A stretch of DNA of 64,000 nucleotides from NCBI RefSeq assembly GCF_002242805.1, contig NZ_MCGQ01000014.1, positions 124,001 through 188,000 on the forward strand. The letters run 5' to 3'. Numbering within the stretch: position 1 is the first letter of the stretch; each line of letters opens with the position of its first letter. Of the stretch, positions 45,450-52,934 are shown in pieces. The stretch comes from Streptomyces diastatochromogenes (lineage in GTDB: Bacteria; Actinomycetota; Actinomycetes; Streptomycetales; Streptomycetaceae). A model generated the notes under the pieces. It saw nothing but the letters and a program-made list of their open reading frames with translations, was not told where the DNA came from and searched no databases. A program made the translations under genes and the position numbers.

Positions 45450-46160
45450 TCAGCCCCGGGCCGCCCACAGGCTGCGCACATGCCCGAGGTGCCGGGTCAT
45501 GACCTCGTGTACGGCCTTCTCGTCGCGCTCCAGCAACGCGTCCAGGAGTTCCAGGTGCTCCTCGGCCGAGGCGAGCAGGCGGCCCGCTTCGAGCAGGGCG
45601 GTGAGGCCGTAGAGGCGGGAGCGCCCCCGCAGGTCGGCCACCACCTCGACCAGGTGGGCGTTGCCGGCCAGGGCGAGCAGGCCGAGGTGGAAGCGGGTGT
45701 CGGCCTCGACGTAGGCGATCAGGTCGCCCGCGGCCGCGGCGGCGACGATCTCCCGGGCCGCCGGGCGCAACGCCTCCAGGGAGACCCGGTCGGCCGTGCG
45801 GGCCAGCTCCACCACCGTGGGGACCTCGATGAGTGCGCGGATCTGGGTGTACTCGTCCAACTGCTTGTCGGAGACGGCGGTGACCCGGAAGCCCTTGTTG
45901 GGCACCGTGTCGACCAGGCCCTCCTTGGCCAGGTCCAGCATCGCCTCCCGCACCGGCGTCGCCGAGACGCCGAAGCGGGCCGCGAGCGACGGCGCCGAGT
46001 AGACCTCGCCCGGCCGCAGTTCGCCCGCGATCAGCGCGGCCCGCAGCGCGTCGGCGACCCGCTCGCGGAAGCTGCTCCGCCGGCCGCCCAGCCGGGGGAG
46101 TACGGGTGCGTCCGCGTCCTGCGGGTTGTGCCTGCCGGTCTGTGCCATGTCACGCATCAT
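45450..46160 (-). CDS. GntR-family regulator (FadR/FCD type)
   Basis: Protein of 236 residues. The winged helix has P-S-L-A-A-R-F-G-V-S-A-T-P-V-R-E-A-M-L-D-L. The all-helical FCD domain follows, with D-T-R-F-H-L-G-L and a late H-L-G-H-V metal-type histidine. It is the last gene of the hydroxyproline operon, 27 bp after the epimerase. TATGTCACA-type strings before the first gene and before the deaminase gene are candidate binding sites. The likely effector is a hydroxyproline-derived metabolite. Confidence 0.92.
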   Translation of the reverse strand: MMRDMAQTGRHNPQDADAPVLPRLGGRRSSFRERVADALRAALIAGELRPGEVYSAPSLAARFGVSATPVREAMLDLAKEGLVDTVPNKGFRVTAVSDKQLDEYTQIRALIEVPTVVELARTADRVSLEALRPAAREIVAAAAAGDLIAYVEADTRFHLGLLALAGNAHLVEVVADLRGRSRLYGLTALLEAGRLLASAEEHLELLDALLERDEKAVHEVMTRHLGHVRSLWAARG

Positions 46161-46187
46161 CGAAGTCTAGTCGGAGCCTGTCGGAGC

Positions 46188-47189
46188 CTAGAGGACGAAC
46201 CCCTCCGGGAACGGGTCGGTCGGGTCGAGCAGGTACTGGGCCGTGCCGGTGATCCAGGCGCGGCCGGTGAAGCTCGGCAGGACGGCGGGGATGCCGGCGA
46301 CCTCGGTCGTGCCCAGCAGCCGGCCGGTGAACCGGGTGCCGATGAACGACTCGTTCACGAACTCGGTGTGCAACGGCAGTTCGCCCCGCGCGTGCAGTTG
46401 CGCCATGCGCGCGCTCGTCCCCGTGCCGCAGGGCGAGCGGTCGAACCAGCCGGGGTGGATGGCCATCGCATGCCGGGAGTGGCGGGCGGTGGCGCCGGGC
46501 GCGTAGAGGTGGACGTGGTGGCAGCCGCGGATGGACGGGTCCTCCGGGTGGACCGGCTCCTCCGCGGAGTTGATGGCCTCCATCAGCGCCAGCCCGGCGG
46601 CGAGGATGTCGTCCTTGCGGGCCCGGTCGAAGGGCAGGCCGAACTCCTCCAGCGGCAGGATCGCGTAGAAGTTGCCGCCGTAGGCGAGGTCGTACGTCAC
46701 CGTCCGCCCGTCGGCGAGCACCGCCTTGCGGTCCAGTCCGACACTGAACGACGGCACATTGCGCAACGTGACGTTCGTGGCGGCACCGTCCTCGACGGCG
46801 ACCTCGGCGACCACCACCCCGGCCGGGGTGTCCAGACGGATGGTGGTCACCGGTTCCACGACCTCCACCATGCCGGTCTCGACCAGCACGGTCGCCACGC
46901 CGATCGTGCCGTGCCCGCACATCGGCAGATAGCCCGAGACCTCGATGTAGATCACACCCCAGTCGCAGTCGGGGCGGCTCGGCGGCTGCAGGATCGCGCC
47001 GCTCATCGCGGAGTGCCCGCGCGGCTCGTTCATCAGCAACTGCTTGATGTGGTCGCGGTGTTCACGGAAGTACAGGCGCCGCTCGTTCATCGTCGCACCG
47101 GGTACGGTGCCGATCCCGCCGGTGATCACCCGGGTCGGCATGCCCTCGGTGTGCGAGTCGACGGCGTGCAGGACGAGTTTGCTGCGCAT
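46188..47189 (-). CDS. Proline racemase family, probable 4-hydroxyproline epimerase
   Basis: Protein of 333 residues. Both catalytic cysteines are present: P-M-C-G-H-G-T-I-G in the N-terminal half and S-P-C-G-T-G-T-S-A in the C-terminal half. Two Cys indicate a racemase/epimerase; the related trans-3-hydroxyproline dehydratases replace one with Thr or Ser. With a D-hydroxyproline dehydrogenase and a DHDPS-like deaminase in the same operon, the likely reaction is trans-4-hydroxy-L-proline to cis-4-hydroxy-D-proline, the first step of the pathway. Confidence 0.93.
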   Translation of the reverse strand: MRSKLVLHAVDSHTEGMPTRVITGGIGTVPGATMNERRLYFREHRDHIKQLLMNEPRGHSAMSGAILQPPSRPDCDWGVIYIEVSGYLPMCGHGTIGVATVLVETGMVEVVEPVTTIRLDTPAGVVVAEVAVEDGAATNVTLRNVPSFSVGLDRKAVLADGRTVTYDLAYGGNFYAILPLEEFGLPFDRARKDDILAAGLALMEAINSAEEPVHPEDPSIRGCHHVHLYAPGATARHSRHAMAIHPGWFDRSPCGTGTSARMAQLHARGELPLHTEFVNESFIGTRFTGRLLGTTEVAGIPAVLPSFTGRAWITGTAQYLLDPTDPFPEGFVL

Positions 47190-47236
47190 CTCCGGTTTCC
47201 TTCCCGTGGTCCGTCACGTTTCCGTCCCGCCGTCCG

Positions 47237-48133
47237 TCACGCGAGCCCCGAGGCCACGGCCTTTTCCGTGGCCGCACGCACCGCTGCCTCCTGCTCGGGC
47301 AGCAGCGGGACACGCGGGGGGCGCACCGGGCCGCCGTAGCGGCCGACCACGTCCATGGACAGCTTGATGGCCTGGACGAACTCCACCCGCGAGTCCCAGC
47401 GCAGCAGCGGGTGCAGCTGCCGGTACAGGGGGAGCGCGGTGGCCAGGTCCCCGGCCACGGCGGCACGGTACAGCTCGGCCGAGGCCCGGGGGAGTGCGTT
47501 GGGGTAGCCGGCCACCCAGCCCTTGGCGCCGGCCACGGCCAGCTCCAGCAGGACGTCGTCGGCGCCGATCAACAGGTCGAGTTCCGGGGCGAGTTCGGCG
47601 ATCCGGTAGGCCCGGCGGACGTCGCCGGAGAACTCCTTGACGCCGTGGATGTGGCCCTCGCCGTGCAGCCGGGCGAGGAGTTCGGGCACGAGGTCGACCT
47701 TGGTGTCGATCGGGTTGTTGTACGCCACCAGAGGGACGCCCGCCTTGGCGACCTCCGCGTAGTGGGCGAGCACGGACCGTTCGTCGGCGCGGTAGGCGTT
47801 GGGCGGCAGCAGCATCACGGACGCGCAGCCGGCCTCGGCCGCCTGCTCGGCCCAGCGCCGCGCCTCGGCGGAGCCGTACGCGGCGACGCCCGGCATCACC
47901 CGCGCACCGCCGATCGCGGCCACGGCCGTCTCCACCACCTTGGCCCGCTCCTCGGGCGTGAGCACCTGGTACTCGCCGAGGGAGCCGTTCGGTACGACGC
48001 CGTCGCAGCAGTTGTCGACCAGCCAGGCGCAGTGCTCGGCGTACCGGTCGTAGTCGACGGAGAGGTCGGCGCGCAGCGGGAGCGCGGTGGCGACGAGGAC
48101 ACCGCGCCAGGGGCGGTTCTCCGGGAGGGTCAT
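47237..48133 (-). CDS. DHDPS-family protein, probable hydroxyproline-pathway deaminase
   Basis: Protein of 298 residues from the ATG at 48133 with GGGGA upstream; an earlier TTG at 48151 is less likely. The TIM barrel has the Schiff-base lysine in G-V-K-E-F-S-G-D, the Tyr in V-A-Y-N-N-P and N-G-S-L-G-E-Y near the start. In this operon the likely reaction is deamination and dehydration of 1-pyrroline-4-hydroxy-2-carboxylate to 2-oxoglutarate semialdehyde. The final dehydrogenase that would yield 2-oxoglutarate is not in the window. Confidence 0.9.
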   Translation of the reverse strand: MTLPENRPWRGVLVATALPLRADLSVDYDRYAEHCAWLVDNCCDGVVPNGSLGEYQVLTPEERAKVVETAVAAIGGARVMPGVAAYGSAEARRWAEQAAEAGCASVMLLPPNAYRADERSVLAHYAEVAKAGVPLVAYNNPIDTKVDLVPELLARLHGEGHIHGVKEFSGDVRRAYRIAELAPELDLLIGADDVLLELAVAGAKGWVAGYPNALPRASAELYRAAVAGDLATALPLYRQLHPLLRWDSRVEFVQAIKLSMDVVGRYGGPVRPPRVPLLPEQEAAVRAATEKAVASGLA

Positions 48134-48156
48134 GAGCGGTCCCCAATCCAATAGGG

Positions 48157-48165
48157 TGTGACATA
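48157..48165. promoter_or_regulatory. Candidate GntR half-site before the deaminase gene
   Basis: TGTGACATA (plus strand) is the complement of TATGTCACA at 51082-51090. Both lie just upstream of minus-strand genes of the hydroxyproline locus. Confidence 0.45.
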
Positions 48166-48205
48166 TTACTGAGGGGGAGAAGCGTGTGCACGCCTCCGGC
48201 GCCGG

Positions 48206-49603
48206 TCAGTCGGTCTCCTGCTCGGGCAGTGCCGCCAGCACCCCGAGGGGCACCGGCCGGGCGAACGGCCGGCGCCCGGGTGTGAACGGGCAGCCGGTCA
48301 GCCCGGCCACCGCGGGCCCGCAGATCCGGCCCTGGCACCAGCCCATCCCGGCCCGGGTGAGCAGCTTCACGGTGCGCACGTCGCCGGCCCCGAGCGTGTC
48401 GACCGCCGTACGGACCTGTTCAGCGGTGACCTCCTCGCAGCGGCACACCACCGTGTCGTCGGTGATCCGGTCGGCCCAGTCGGCGGGCGGGGTGTACACC
48501 GCGTCGAGTGCCGCGAAGAACTCCCGCAGCCGGGTACGGGACCGCGAGGCCGTGGCCCACCGGCGCGGGTCGGGCGTGGTGCCGTGCAGCCGGGCGGCGA
48601 CGGAGCGGCCGGCGATGTGTCCCTCGGCGAGGGCGAGGGCCGCACCGCCGATGCCGGTGGTCTCCCCGGCCGCCCAGACGCCCGGCACATCGGTGCGCTG
48701 CTCGCCGTCGACCCGGACGTCCGTCCCGGACAGGGTGCAGCCGAGGGTCTCGGCGAGGTCGGTGTGCGGCAGCATGCCGTGCCCCACCGCGAGGGTGTCG
48801 CAGGGGATGCGGCGGGCGGTGCCGGGCCTGAGCCGTCCGTCCCGGTCGAGCCCGGCGACGGTGACCGCCTCCAGCCGGTCCGCGCCGTGCGCCTCCACGA
48901 CGGTGTGCCGGGGCAGGACGCGGACACCGTGCCGTACCAACTGGCCGCTGTACCAAGCGCCTTCGGCGAGCTTGCCGGGCTGCGCGGCGAGGACCGGCGC
49001 ACGCCGCACCAGGGCCTTCGGGTCGGCGGACTCGACCAGCGCGGCCACCCGGGCGCCCGCCGCCGCGAGTCCCGTGGCCACGGGCAGCAGCAGCGGCCCG
49101 GTGCCCGCGACCACGGCCGTACGGCCCGGCAGCACGAGGCCGCCCTTGAGCATGGCCTGCGCGCCGCCCGCGGTGACGACACCGGGGAGCGTCCAGCCCG
49201 GGAAGGGCAGCACCCGCTCGTAGCCGCCGGTGGCGAGCAGTACGGCGTCGGCGCGGACGGTGACACCCTCCTCCTGCGCGGGACCGCGCAGCGCGTGCAC
49301 CGCGAAGGCACCCGATTCCCCTTCCACGCACCAGACATGGTGATCCGTCAGGTGGGTGACCCGCCCGGCGTCGACGTGCCGTTCGAGTCCGTCCCGCAGC
49401 CGTTCCCAGGTGCGCCACTGGTGGTGCAGGGCCTGGGGGCGGCGAGCGCCGAGCGCGGCGGCGGGCTGCCGGTAGAACTGCCCGCCCGCCTGCTCGGCCG
49501 CGTCGACCAGGGTCACACGCACGCCGCGCGCGGCCGCCGCCAGGGCCCCGGCCAGTCCCGCCGGACCCGCCCCGACGACGGCGAGATGCGGTCGCTCAGT
49601 CAT
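48206..49603 (-). CDS. D-hydroxyproline dehydrogenase, FAD/NAD-binding subunit (HcnB type)
   Basis: Protein of 465 residues. An N-terminal FAD motif G-A-G-P-A-G-L-A-G-A-L and a second dinucleotide fold with V-V-A-G-T-G-P-L are visible. The C-terminal BFD-like [2Fe-2S] domain has C-R-C-E-E-V-T and C-Q-G-R-I-C-G. This plan matches the alpha subunit of hydrogen-cyanide-synthase-like, D-hydroxyproline and octopine/nopaline dehydrogenases. It overlaps the small ferredoxin-like gene by eight bases; together with the FAD oxidoreductase upstream they form a heteromeric enzyme. Confidence 0.92.
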   Translation of the reverse strand: MTERPHLAVVGAGPAGLAGALAAAARGVRVTLVDAAEQAGGQFYRQPAAALGARRPQALHHQWRTWERLRDGLERHVDAGRVTHLTDHHVWCVEGESGAFAVHALRGPAQEEGVTVRADAVLLATGGYERVLPFPGWTLPGVVTAGGAQAMLKGGLVLPGRTAVVAGTGPLLLPVATGLAAAGARVAALVESADPKALVRRAPVLAAQPGKLAEGAWYSGQLVRHGVRVLPRHTVVEAHGADRLEAVTVAGLDRDGRLRPGTARRIPCDTLAVGHGMLPHTDLAETLGCTLSGTDVRVDGEQRTDVPGVWAAGETTGIGGAALALAEGHIAGRSVAARLHGTTPDPRRWATASRSRTRLREFFAALDAVYTPPADWADRITDDTVVCRCEEVTAEQVRTAVDTLGAGDVRTVKLLTRAGMGWCQGRICGPAVAGLTGCPFTPGRRPFARPVPLGVLAALPEQETD

Positions 49604-49898
49604 CGTCCCGGCCCGTCCCCTCCTGTGTGCGGATCACATCACCCGGCCGTACCGGGACCAGACAAGCCCGTTGGTTCGCACGGTCGTTGACGGTCACCAG
49701 GCAGTCGAAGCACACCCCGATCCCGCAGAACACCCCGCGCGGCCGGCCCGCCCCGCGCGTGCTGCGCCAGGAGGTCACGCCGGCCGCCCACAGCGCGGCC
49801 GCGACCGTCTGGCCGGGCAGTGCCTCGACGGGCCGGCCGTCGAAGGTGACGGTGAACGCGGCACCCGGCCGTGCCTGGGCCAACTCCCATGGATTCAC
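49596..49898 (-). CDS. D-hydroxyproline dehydrogenase, [2Fe-2S] subunit (HcnA type)
   Basis: Protein of 100 residues with a plant-type ferredoxin fold. Cysteine ligands are spaced F-C-G-I-G-V-C-F-D-C with a fourth in R-A-C-L. Its ends overlap both neighbours (ATGA with the FAD subunit upstream, eight bases with the subunit downstream), so the three are translated together. It passes electrons between the two flavoprotein subunits. Confidence 0.93.
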   Translation of the reverse strand: MNPWELAQARPGAAFTVTFDGRPVEALPGQTVAAALWAAGVTSWRSTRGAGRPRGVFCGIGVCFDCLVTVNDRANQRACLVPVRPGDVIRTQEGTGRDDD

Positions 49899-51073
49899 CG
49901 GTTGTTGTCTCCGTTCGTCCCAGGGGGTGCGGTCGCCTCGAACCGCTCCGGACGGAAGGGTCCGAGGTCCAGGTCCGGGGTCTTCCCGGTCAGCGCCTGG
50001 GCGACCAACCGCCCGGTGCCGGTGGCCAGTCCGATGCCCGCGCCCTCGTGCCCGCAGGCGTGGTACAGCCCGGGCACCCGGGGGTCGGGGCCGATCGCCG
50101 GGAGGTGGTCGGGCAGGTAGGGCCGGAACCCCGCGTACGTCCGCAGCGCGCTCACCCGCTCCAGGAAGGGGAACAGCCCGATCGCGCCGGCCGCCAGCGC
50201 CCGTACCGCCCGCAGGGACAACGAGCGGTCGAATCCGACCCGTTCACGGGTCGCGCCGATCAGGACCGGCCCGGCGGCCGTGCCCTCGACGACCGGCGAG
50301 GTCCTGAGCCCGGCCGAGTCGCTCGCCACGTCCGCCACGTAGTCCGCGGCGTACACCTTGTGCCGGACCATGCGCGGCAGCGGCTCGGTGACCAGGACGA
50401 AGCCGCGCCGGGGGAGGACCGGGAGGTGTGCGCCCGCCAGTGCGGCGAGGTCGCCGCCCCAGGTGCCGGCCGCGTTCACCACCGCCGGCGCGTGGATGTC
50501 CCCCTGGTCGGTACGGACGCCGAGCACCGCCCCGTCCGCCGCCCGCAGCACTCCGGTCACGGTCCGGCCGGTGTGCAGGCGGGCACCGGAGGCGCGGATC
50601 AGGTGGGCGGCGGCCAGCGCGGGCATCACCTGCGCGTCCTGCGGATAGCGGACACCGCCCGCCATACCGGGGGCCAAGTGCGGTTCCAGCTCGCGGAGTC
50701 CGGCCGCGTCGACGGGCTCGGCCGTCACACCGGCGGCGCGCTGGCCCGCGGCGAAGTCCGTCAGCGCGTCGAGCGTGCCGGACGTCGAGGCGACCACCAC
50801 ACCGCCCTTGGGTTCGTACTCGACCGACGCCCCCAGTTCCCCGGCCAGCTCCGCCCACAAGCGGGCGGACAGCAGGGCGAGTTCCAGTTCGGGGCCCGGC
50901 TCCTTGTCGGAGACCAGCAGGTTGCCCTCGCCGGCTCCGGTGGTGCCGCCGGCCACCGGGCCCCGGTCCACCACCCTCACGTCGAGGCCGGTCCGCGCGG
51001 CGTACAGCGCACAGGCCGCGCCCACCATCCCGGCTCCGACGACCACGACATCGCAGGTCAGTCGCTTCGCCAC
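49895..51073 (-). CDS. FAD-dependent amino acid oxidoreductase (HcnC/DadA type)
   Basis: Protein of 392 residues of the D-amino-acid oxidase superfamily. The FAD motif V-V-G-A-G-M-V-G-A-A-C-A-L lies near residue 11, and the C-terminal G-H-E-G-A-G-I-G-L-A-T-G-T-G closes the flavin site. It is the substrate-oxidising subunit of the D-hydroxyproline dehydrogenase and the first gene of the operon. TATGTCACATG lies just upstream of its start and is a candidate operator. Confidence 0.93.
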   Translation of the reverse strand: MAKRLTCDVVVVGAGMVGAACALYAARTGLDVRVVDRGPVAGGTTGAGEGNLLVSDKEPGPELELALLSARLWAELAGELGASVEYEPKGGVVVASTSGTLDALTDFAAGQRAAGVTAEPVDAAGLRELEPHLAPGMAGGVRYPQDAQVMPALAAAHLIRASGARLHTGRTVTGVLRAADGAVLGVRTDQGDIHAPAVVNAAGTWGGDLAALAGAHLPVLPRRGFVLVTEPLPRMVRHKVYAADYVADVASDSAGLRTSPVVEGTAAGPVLIGATRERVGFDRSLSLRAVRALAAGAIGLFPFLERVSALRTYAGFRPYLPDHLPAIGPDPRVPGLYHACGHEGAGIGLATGTGRLVAQALTGKTPDLDLGPFRPERFEATAPPGTNGDNNR

Positions 51074-51081
51074 GGCAGTAC

Positions 51082-51090
51082 TATGTCACA
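51082..51090. promoter_or_regulatory. Candidate GntR operator before the dehydrogenase operon
   Basis: TATGTCACA sits 9 bp upstream of the first gene of the hydroxyproline operon and continues TGTCGCACAT, a second, imperfect half. The same nonamer occurs in complement at 48157-48165. Confidence 0.5.
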
Positions 51091-51226
51091 TGTCGCACAT
51101 TCTGAGGAGACCCCCGCGCCGGCCTCGTCACCCGTCCGGCGTCCCAGGCGTGGACGCCCCCTTGACGTCGTACGACGGCGGATCGACACTCCAGGGGAGG
51201 GAATCCTAGTGAACAGGTAGGGAAAC

Positions 51227-51349
51227 ATGGTGCGCCTCCAGACGGTCGTCGGCCGAGCGAGCCGTACGCCGTTGTACGCACCCCTTCTCACCTCCCGCCT
51301 GCACATCGACCTGCTGCGCGTCTGCAGCGCGATCAGCCCTCGGGGCTGA
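51227..51349 (+). CDS. Leader peptide A (cysteine-attenuation type)
   Basis: A 40-residue ORF that ends S-R-L-H-I-D-L-L-R-V-C-S-A-I. It shares R-x-H/A-I/V-D-L-x-R-V-x-S/G-A-L/I with two other short ORFs at 52625 and 56757. Actinobacterial peptides of this type are annotated as putative leader peptides near sulfur genes. Unlike the other two, its Cys lies at the variable position before S-A. An AGGG site precedes the ATG. The 165 bp to the GST-like gene contain two hairpins that cannot form together, as expected for translation-dependent attenuation. Confidence 0.75.
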   Translation: MVRLQTVVGRASRTPLYAPLLTSRLHIDLLRVCSAISPRG

Positions 51350-51373
51350 GCCTCCGGGGCTGAGGCGGGCCTT

Positions 51374-51407
51374 CAGGGGCTCGGCCGGTCCGCCCCTGAG
51401 CCGAGCC
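51374..51407 (+). promoter_or_regulatory. Alternative hairpins after leader peptide A
   Basis: CAGGGGC (51374-51380) pairs with GCCCCTG (51392-51398). GGCTCGG (51378-51384) pairs with CCGAGCC (51401-51407). The left arms share three bases, so only one hairpin can exist at a time. They start 25 bases after the leader stop codon, within the reach of a stalled ribosome. Confidence 0.55.
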
Positions 51408-51514
51408 GGGCCTGCTGTCCCGGGCTTCCGGAGCCGGCAGGACGCCCTCCGCACCCACCGACCGACGACGCTTCCGCCGCGCGTACGTCCGCGCGCCCGC
51501 CACAGGGGAGACGC

Positions 51515-52402
51515 ATGTCCATCACTCCGCTCGCCGCCGTCCCGACCGCCCACCGCACGGCCCCCGCCTTCCGGGGCCGGATCGGCCGGGACGCGCGCAG
51601 CGGCCACTACGCCGTCCCGCACCGCTACCGGCTCCATCTGTCCACCGCCTGTCCCGACGGACTGCGCCTCGCCATCGGCCACAGCCTCCTCGGCCTCGAC
51701 GACAGCTGTCCGGTCACCTTCCTGCCCGCCGTCCCGGACCGTCCCGGCGGCGGCCACGCCGCCCTGCGACCGCTGTACGAGGCGAGCGCCCACCACTACA
51801 CCGGACCGGCCCTCGCGCCGGTGCTCAGCGACGACTGGTCCGGACGCATCGTCAGCACCCACGCCCCGGACATCCTGCGCGACCTGGACCGCTTCCCCGG
51901 GGACGGGCGCCCCTCCCTGTACCCGTGCGGCGCGGAGAGCCAGATCGAAGCCGTCGAACGGCTCTGTGCCGAGGGCATCGAGGAGGCCGCGCAGCGCGCC
52001 GGACGGGCCGACGCCGACCCCGTCGAGCGGGCCGCCGCGCTCGAACAGCTGCTGGACACGCTGGGCAGGATCGAGCGGTACCTGGAAGGTGAGGAGTACC
52101 TCGTCGACGGCCGGCTCACCGCCGCCGACGTCGAGTTGTGGGTGACGCTGGTGCAACTGGACACCGTGCACCGCTGCCACCTCGACGCCTCCGCCGTGCA
52201 CCGCATCGCCGGCCACCCGGCGCTGTGGGGCCACGCCCGCCGGCTGGCCGCCCACCCCGCCTTCGGCACCCACCTCGACCTCGACGGCATCGCCCGCCGC
52301 CACCACGAGCGCTGCCAAGGGCTGGAGGCCGCCGGAGCCGCCGTCCAGATCCTGGACTGGACGGGCCACGCGGCGGACGACCCGGGCACTTCCAGCAGGT
52401 GA
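51515..52402 (+). CDS. Xi-class glutathione-transferase-like protein
   Basis: Protein of 295 residues resembling glutathionyl-hydroquinone reductases (YqjG/ECM4). The N-terminal thioredoxin-like part has S-T-A-C-P-D-G in place of the usual C-P-W-A. Later motifs include I-V-S-T-H-A-P-D-I-L-R and the C-terminal helical part with Y-L-V-D-G-R-L-T-A-A-D-V-E-L-W-V-T-L-V-Q-style spacing. Streptomyces make mycothiol rather than glutathione, so the thiol partner is unclear. GGGGAG precedes the ATG. Its placement behind a Cys-type leader peptide and before a SAM-regulated importer suggests a role in sulfur-compound metabolism. Confidence 0.8.
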   Translation: MSITPLAAVPTAHRTAPAFRGRIGRDARSGHYAVPHRYRLHLSTACPDGLRLAIGHSLLGLDDSCPVTFLPAVPDRPGGGHAALRPLYEASAHHYTGPALAPVLSDDWSGRIVSTHAPDILRDLDRFPGDGRPSLYPCGAESQIEAVERLCAEGIEEAAQRAGRADADPVERAAALEQLLDTLGRIERYLEGEEYLVDGRLTAADVELWVTLVQLDTVHRCHLDASAVHRIAGHPALWGHARRLAAHPAFGTHLDLDGIARRHHERCQGLEAAGAAVQILDWTGHAADDPGTSSR

Positions 52403-52437
52403 GAGCCGACCGGGCAGGTCCATCCCTCGGACAGTCG

Positions 52438-52467
52438 TTGACATGTGAACGGCCAACTGCCTTTACT
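52438..52467 (+). promoter_or_regulatory. Promoter of the riboswitch/ABC operon
   Basis: TTGACA (52438-52443) and TTTACT (52462-52467) with an 18-base spacer, in an AT-rich patch. Transcription would begin around 52475, immediately before the riboswitch. Confidence 0.65.
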
Positions 52468-52480
52468 TACTGCACAGAAC

Positions 52481-52603
52481 GGTCATGAGCGTCAGCGCCA
52501 AGCCCTGGCTCGCTGACCGGCAACCCTCGCATCGCGGTGGGGTGCCCCAGGTGACGACCGGACCGGACGACGAATTCGGTAAGCGCGAGGGCCCCGCAGG
52601 GCC
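52481..52603 (+). promoter_or_regulatory. SAM-IV type riboswitch
   Basis: P1 arms are GGTC (52481-52484) and GACC (52556-52559). P2 is GTCAGCG/CGCTGAC (52491-52497, 52511-52517). The core C-C-G-G-C-A-A-C-C-C starts P3, closed by ACCC/GGGT (52523-52526, 52540-52543). The pseudoknot pairs loop CCTGG (52504-52508) with CCAGG (52547-52551); relatives I remember have CCCGG/CCGGG there, so the pair has covaried. A 3-prime hairpin GGCCC-CGCA-GGGCC lies at 52590-52603. SAM-IV is known from actinobacteria and normally turns off methionine/sulfur genes when SAM is abundant. Recognition is by eye, not by a covariance search. Confidence 0.8.
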
Positions 52604-52624
52604 GGAACAGTGACAGGTGACGCC

Positions 52625-52774
52625 ATGTACGCAGCTCCCAGGACGGCCACCCGCCGCCCTCAGGGCTGCGTACGGTCGTCCGCGAACCTGCTGGTCGCCG
52701 ACCGCGCCGTCGATCTGCTCCGCGTGAACAGCGCACTGTGTACCGCACCGGGCCGCGCCCGCTGTCGGGGCTGA
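52625..52774 (+). CDS. Leader peptide B (Cys-containing), behind the riboswitch
   Basis: A 49-residue ORF with AGGTGA six bases before the ATG. It carries A-V-D-L-L-R-V-N-S-A-L-C, the same C-terminal signature as leaders A and C, with Cys39 at the conserved place and further cysteines at 15 and 47. It begins 21 bases after the riboswitch hairpin and ends 160 bp before the permease gene. The gap contains ACACCGC-CCGT-GCGGTGT (52806-52823) and a GTGCGCT/AGCGCAC stem (52862-52889). Confidence 0.75.
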   Translation: MYAAPRTATRRPQGCVRSSANLLVADRAVDLLRVNSALCTAPGRARCRG

Positions 52775-52805
52775 CACCTCCCCGCAGCCCCGCACTCCCC
52801 GACGA

Positions 52806-52889
52806 ACACCGCCCGTGCGGTGTGCCGTTGCCCTCCCCGCCCCCGGTGCCCCCGCACACCCGTGCGCTGAGCATGCCGCCGTAGCGCAC
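52806..52889 (+). promoter_or_regulatory. Hairpins between leader B and the ABC operon
   Basis: A perfect 7-bp stem ACACCGC/GCGGTGT with a 4-base loop (52806-52823), then a 7-bp stem GTGCGCT/AGCGCAC with a 14-base loop (52862-52889). They may act as attenuator or ribosome-site shield for the permease start at 52935. Confidence 0.45.
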
Positions 52890-52934
52890 GGCTGCCGTGG
52901 CCCCCGGGGGTGTCCGACTCCGCCGGAGCCCACC

